From JAGVSR01 sp031413815 (lineage in GTDB: Bacteria > Pseudomonadota > Alphaproteobacteria > Rhizobiales > Hyphomicrobiaceae), in contig JANOFU010000058.1 of assembly GCA_031413815.1 (NCBI GenBank), forward strand, positions 18,002 to 82,001: 64,000 nucleotides of DNA. Reading direction: 5' to 3'. Position 1 is the stretch's first letter. Every line of letters begins with the position of its first letter. The translations under genes and the position numbers were made by a program. Positions 62,732-64,000 of the stretch are shown piece after piece. The notes beneath the pieces are model-generated. The model was not told the DNA's origin. It saw only the letters and a program-made list of their open reading frames with translations, and did not search any database.

Positions 62732-63256
62732 AGGCTTGCGCTCCCATTTAACTGAAGTCACTGACCGGTGTGGCGCGGCGGGCGATAGGCTGCCGCTGTT
62801 GACAGGCCAGTGCTGTTCTGGCGGTGACGCGAGATGGCCCCGATCCGTCCCGAGTTTGCCTTGACCTGGCCCCGTGCGCGCCGAACTCCGCCGCTAGCCC
62901 TGACACTGAATGATGAAACGTGTCCCACCCCCGACCCGAGCCTGCAAACTGTTAACACGCCGCCGGTGACCGCCGATATGTGTCAGCAACTTATGTGGTT
63001 CGCAGGTCACGCCCGAGGGAACTCTGACAAGCTCCGGCGCCAGTCCTGGCGCGGTAACGTTAGCTGTTGCTCAAGTGCAACCTGAACCCACGGAAGATGC
63101 CTCTTTTGAGCCACAAACCAGCGCAAAACAATGGGCATGAAATGAGGGTCGCTGCGAGATGTTTCAGCGCGATTGGCAACGTACACGCTGCAGTCGCGAC
63201 ACTGTCGTTTCTGGCGCGGCTGAAAACAACAAACTCAATTGAGAAGCCAAGATCCA
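62732..63256. other. Gap between DUF898 gene and ilvD
   Basis: About 525 bp with no supported gene. It should contain the divergent promoters of both genes. I looked for a leader peptide rich in Ile, Val or Leu codons before ilvD and did not find one. Confidence 0.45.
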
Positions 63257-64000
63257 ATGGACGCGAAGACGTTCGATAAATCGAAACTGCCAAGCCGCCA
63301 CGTAACGGTCGGACCGTCGCGTGCGCCGCATCGCTCATACTATTATGCGATGGGTTTGACCGAAGAGCAGATCAACAGGCCCTTCGTTGGTGTGGTGTCA
63401 TGCTGGAACGAAGCCGCGCCGTGCAACATTGCGCTGATGCGCCAAGCGCAGTCCGCCAAGAAGGGCGTCAACGATGCTGGCGGCACGCCGCGCGAATTCT
63501 GCACCATCACCGTCACCGACGGCATCGCCATGGGCCACCAGGGCATGAAGTCGTCGCTGGTGTCGCGCGAAGTAATCGCGGATTCCATCGAACTGACCGT
63601 GCGCGGCCACAGCTACGATGCGCTGGTCGGCATTGCCGGTTGCGACAAATCTCTGCCGGGCACCATGATGGCGATGCTGCGCCTCAACGTGCCGTCGGTG
63701 TTTCTGTACGGCGGCTCGATTCTGCCCGGCCGCTTTCACGATCGCGATGTGACGGTGCTCGATGTGTTCGAAGGGGTCGGGAAGCATGCCGCTGGTACCA
63801 TGTCACTGGCCGAACTGACCGCGCTGGAGAAGGTGGCCTGCCCTGGGGCCGGCTCGTGCGGTGGCCAATACACCGCGAACAGCATGGCATACGTCTCGGA
63901 GGCGATCGGTCTGGCGCTGCCGGGATCAGCCAGCCCGCCGGCGGCGTGGGAATCACGTGACAGCTATGCGGAAGCGGCGGGGGTTGCGGTGATGCGGTTG
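63257..64000 (+). CDS. ilvD: Dihydroxy-acid dehydratase, N-terminal part (runs off window)
   Basis: The first 248 residues of the Fe-S enzyme that dehydrates dihydroxyacids in valine and isoleucine synthesis. It starts MDAKTFDKSKLPSRHVTVG and shows VGVVSCWNEAAPCNIALMRQA, FCTITVTDGIAMGHQGMKSSL, the cluster-ligand block IAGCDKSLPGTMMAMLRL, and GAGSCGGQYTANSMAYVSEAIG. The gene is cut by the window end, which is why its full length is not seen. Confidence 0.95.
   Translation, partial: MDAKTFDKSKLPSRHVTVGPSRAPHRSYYYAMGLTEEQINRPFVGVVSCWNEAAPCNIALMRQAQSAKKGVNDAGGTPREFCTITVTDGIAMGHQGMKSSLVSREVIADSIELTVRGHSYDALVGIAGCDKSLPGTMMAMLRLNVPSVFLYGGSILPGRFHDRDVTVLDVFEGVGKHAAGTMSLAELTALEKVACPGAGSCGGQYTANSMAYVSEAIGLALPGSASPPAAWESRDSYAEAAGVAVMRL

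Overview
The window is about 64 kb of GC-rich chromosomal DNA from an alphaproteobacterial methylotroph, most likely a Hyphomicrobium relative. This rests on gene content and not on any search: a xox-type (lanthanide-dependent) methanol dehydrogenase locus, bacterial methanofuran/tetrahydromethanopterin (H4MPT) cofactor genes, B12-dependent ribonucleotide reductase, C4-pathway 5-aminolevulinate synthase, PopZ-type polar proteins upstream of valS, an LdtR/L,D-transpeptidase pair and NDUFA12. Most of the window is ordinary, tightly packed chromosome. No phage, IS transposase or CRISPR array was seen.

1-7.1 kb: the 3' end of a methanol dehydrogenase cytochrome (xoxG), xoxJ, and a PQQ-associated C-x3-C-W protein run rightward. 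They face a leftward cluster of periplasmic binding protein, YVTN beta-propeller, ABC ATPase, ABC-2 permease and small exported protein. This set is known to accompany PQQ alcohol dehydrogenases, and its order resembles lanthanide-uptake loci of methylotrophs. 7.3-14.7 kb: one long, mostly overlapping operon starts with a secreted protein and an SsuABC/NMT1-type importer. It runs straight into mfnB, a dihydroneopterin-aldolase-like gene, an amino acid kinase, an archaeal-type flavoprotein, a DHPS-like protein and a DUF447 protein, all C1-cofactor genes.

14.7-23 kb: an AbiEii-type nucleotidyltransferase with a small overlapping partner, a lipoprotein, a CinA/MoaB-domain protein, an RlpA-like protein with a long basic tail, unknown envelope proteins, a DUF2155 protein and NDUFA12. 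23-32 kb: nrdJ (with a candidate NrdR box upstream), an AT-richer HNH-like gene, an island of dispersed repeats, hemB, an extensin-like protein and a 3-hydroxyisobutyryl-CoA hydrolase-like gene. 33-45.5 kb: ldtR-ldtP, an exported truncated haemoglobin, hemA, an OhrR-like regulator, and the series glyA-nrdR-ribD-ribE-ribBA-ribH-nusB-thiL, in which a repeat element sits between ribD and ribE.

45.7-64 kb: a second L,D-transpeptidase, tRNA-Asn and tRNA-Cys, a PIMT-family methyltransferase, two tandem tolC genes, two tandem popZ-like genes, valS, a previously hidden pqqC pseudogene (two in-frame stops and a missing C-terminus), an aldehyde dehydrogenase, a leftward DUF898/M48 peptidase/DUF2939 group, and the start of ilvD cut by the window edge.

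The most interesting items are the importer translationally coupled to methanofuran/H4MPT synthesis genes, the PQQ/lanthanide-type ABC cluster beside xoxGJ, the paired popZ and paired tolC genes, and the decayed pqqC copy.
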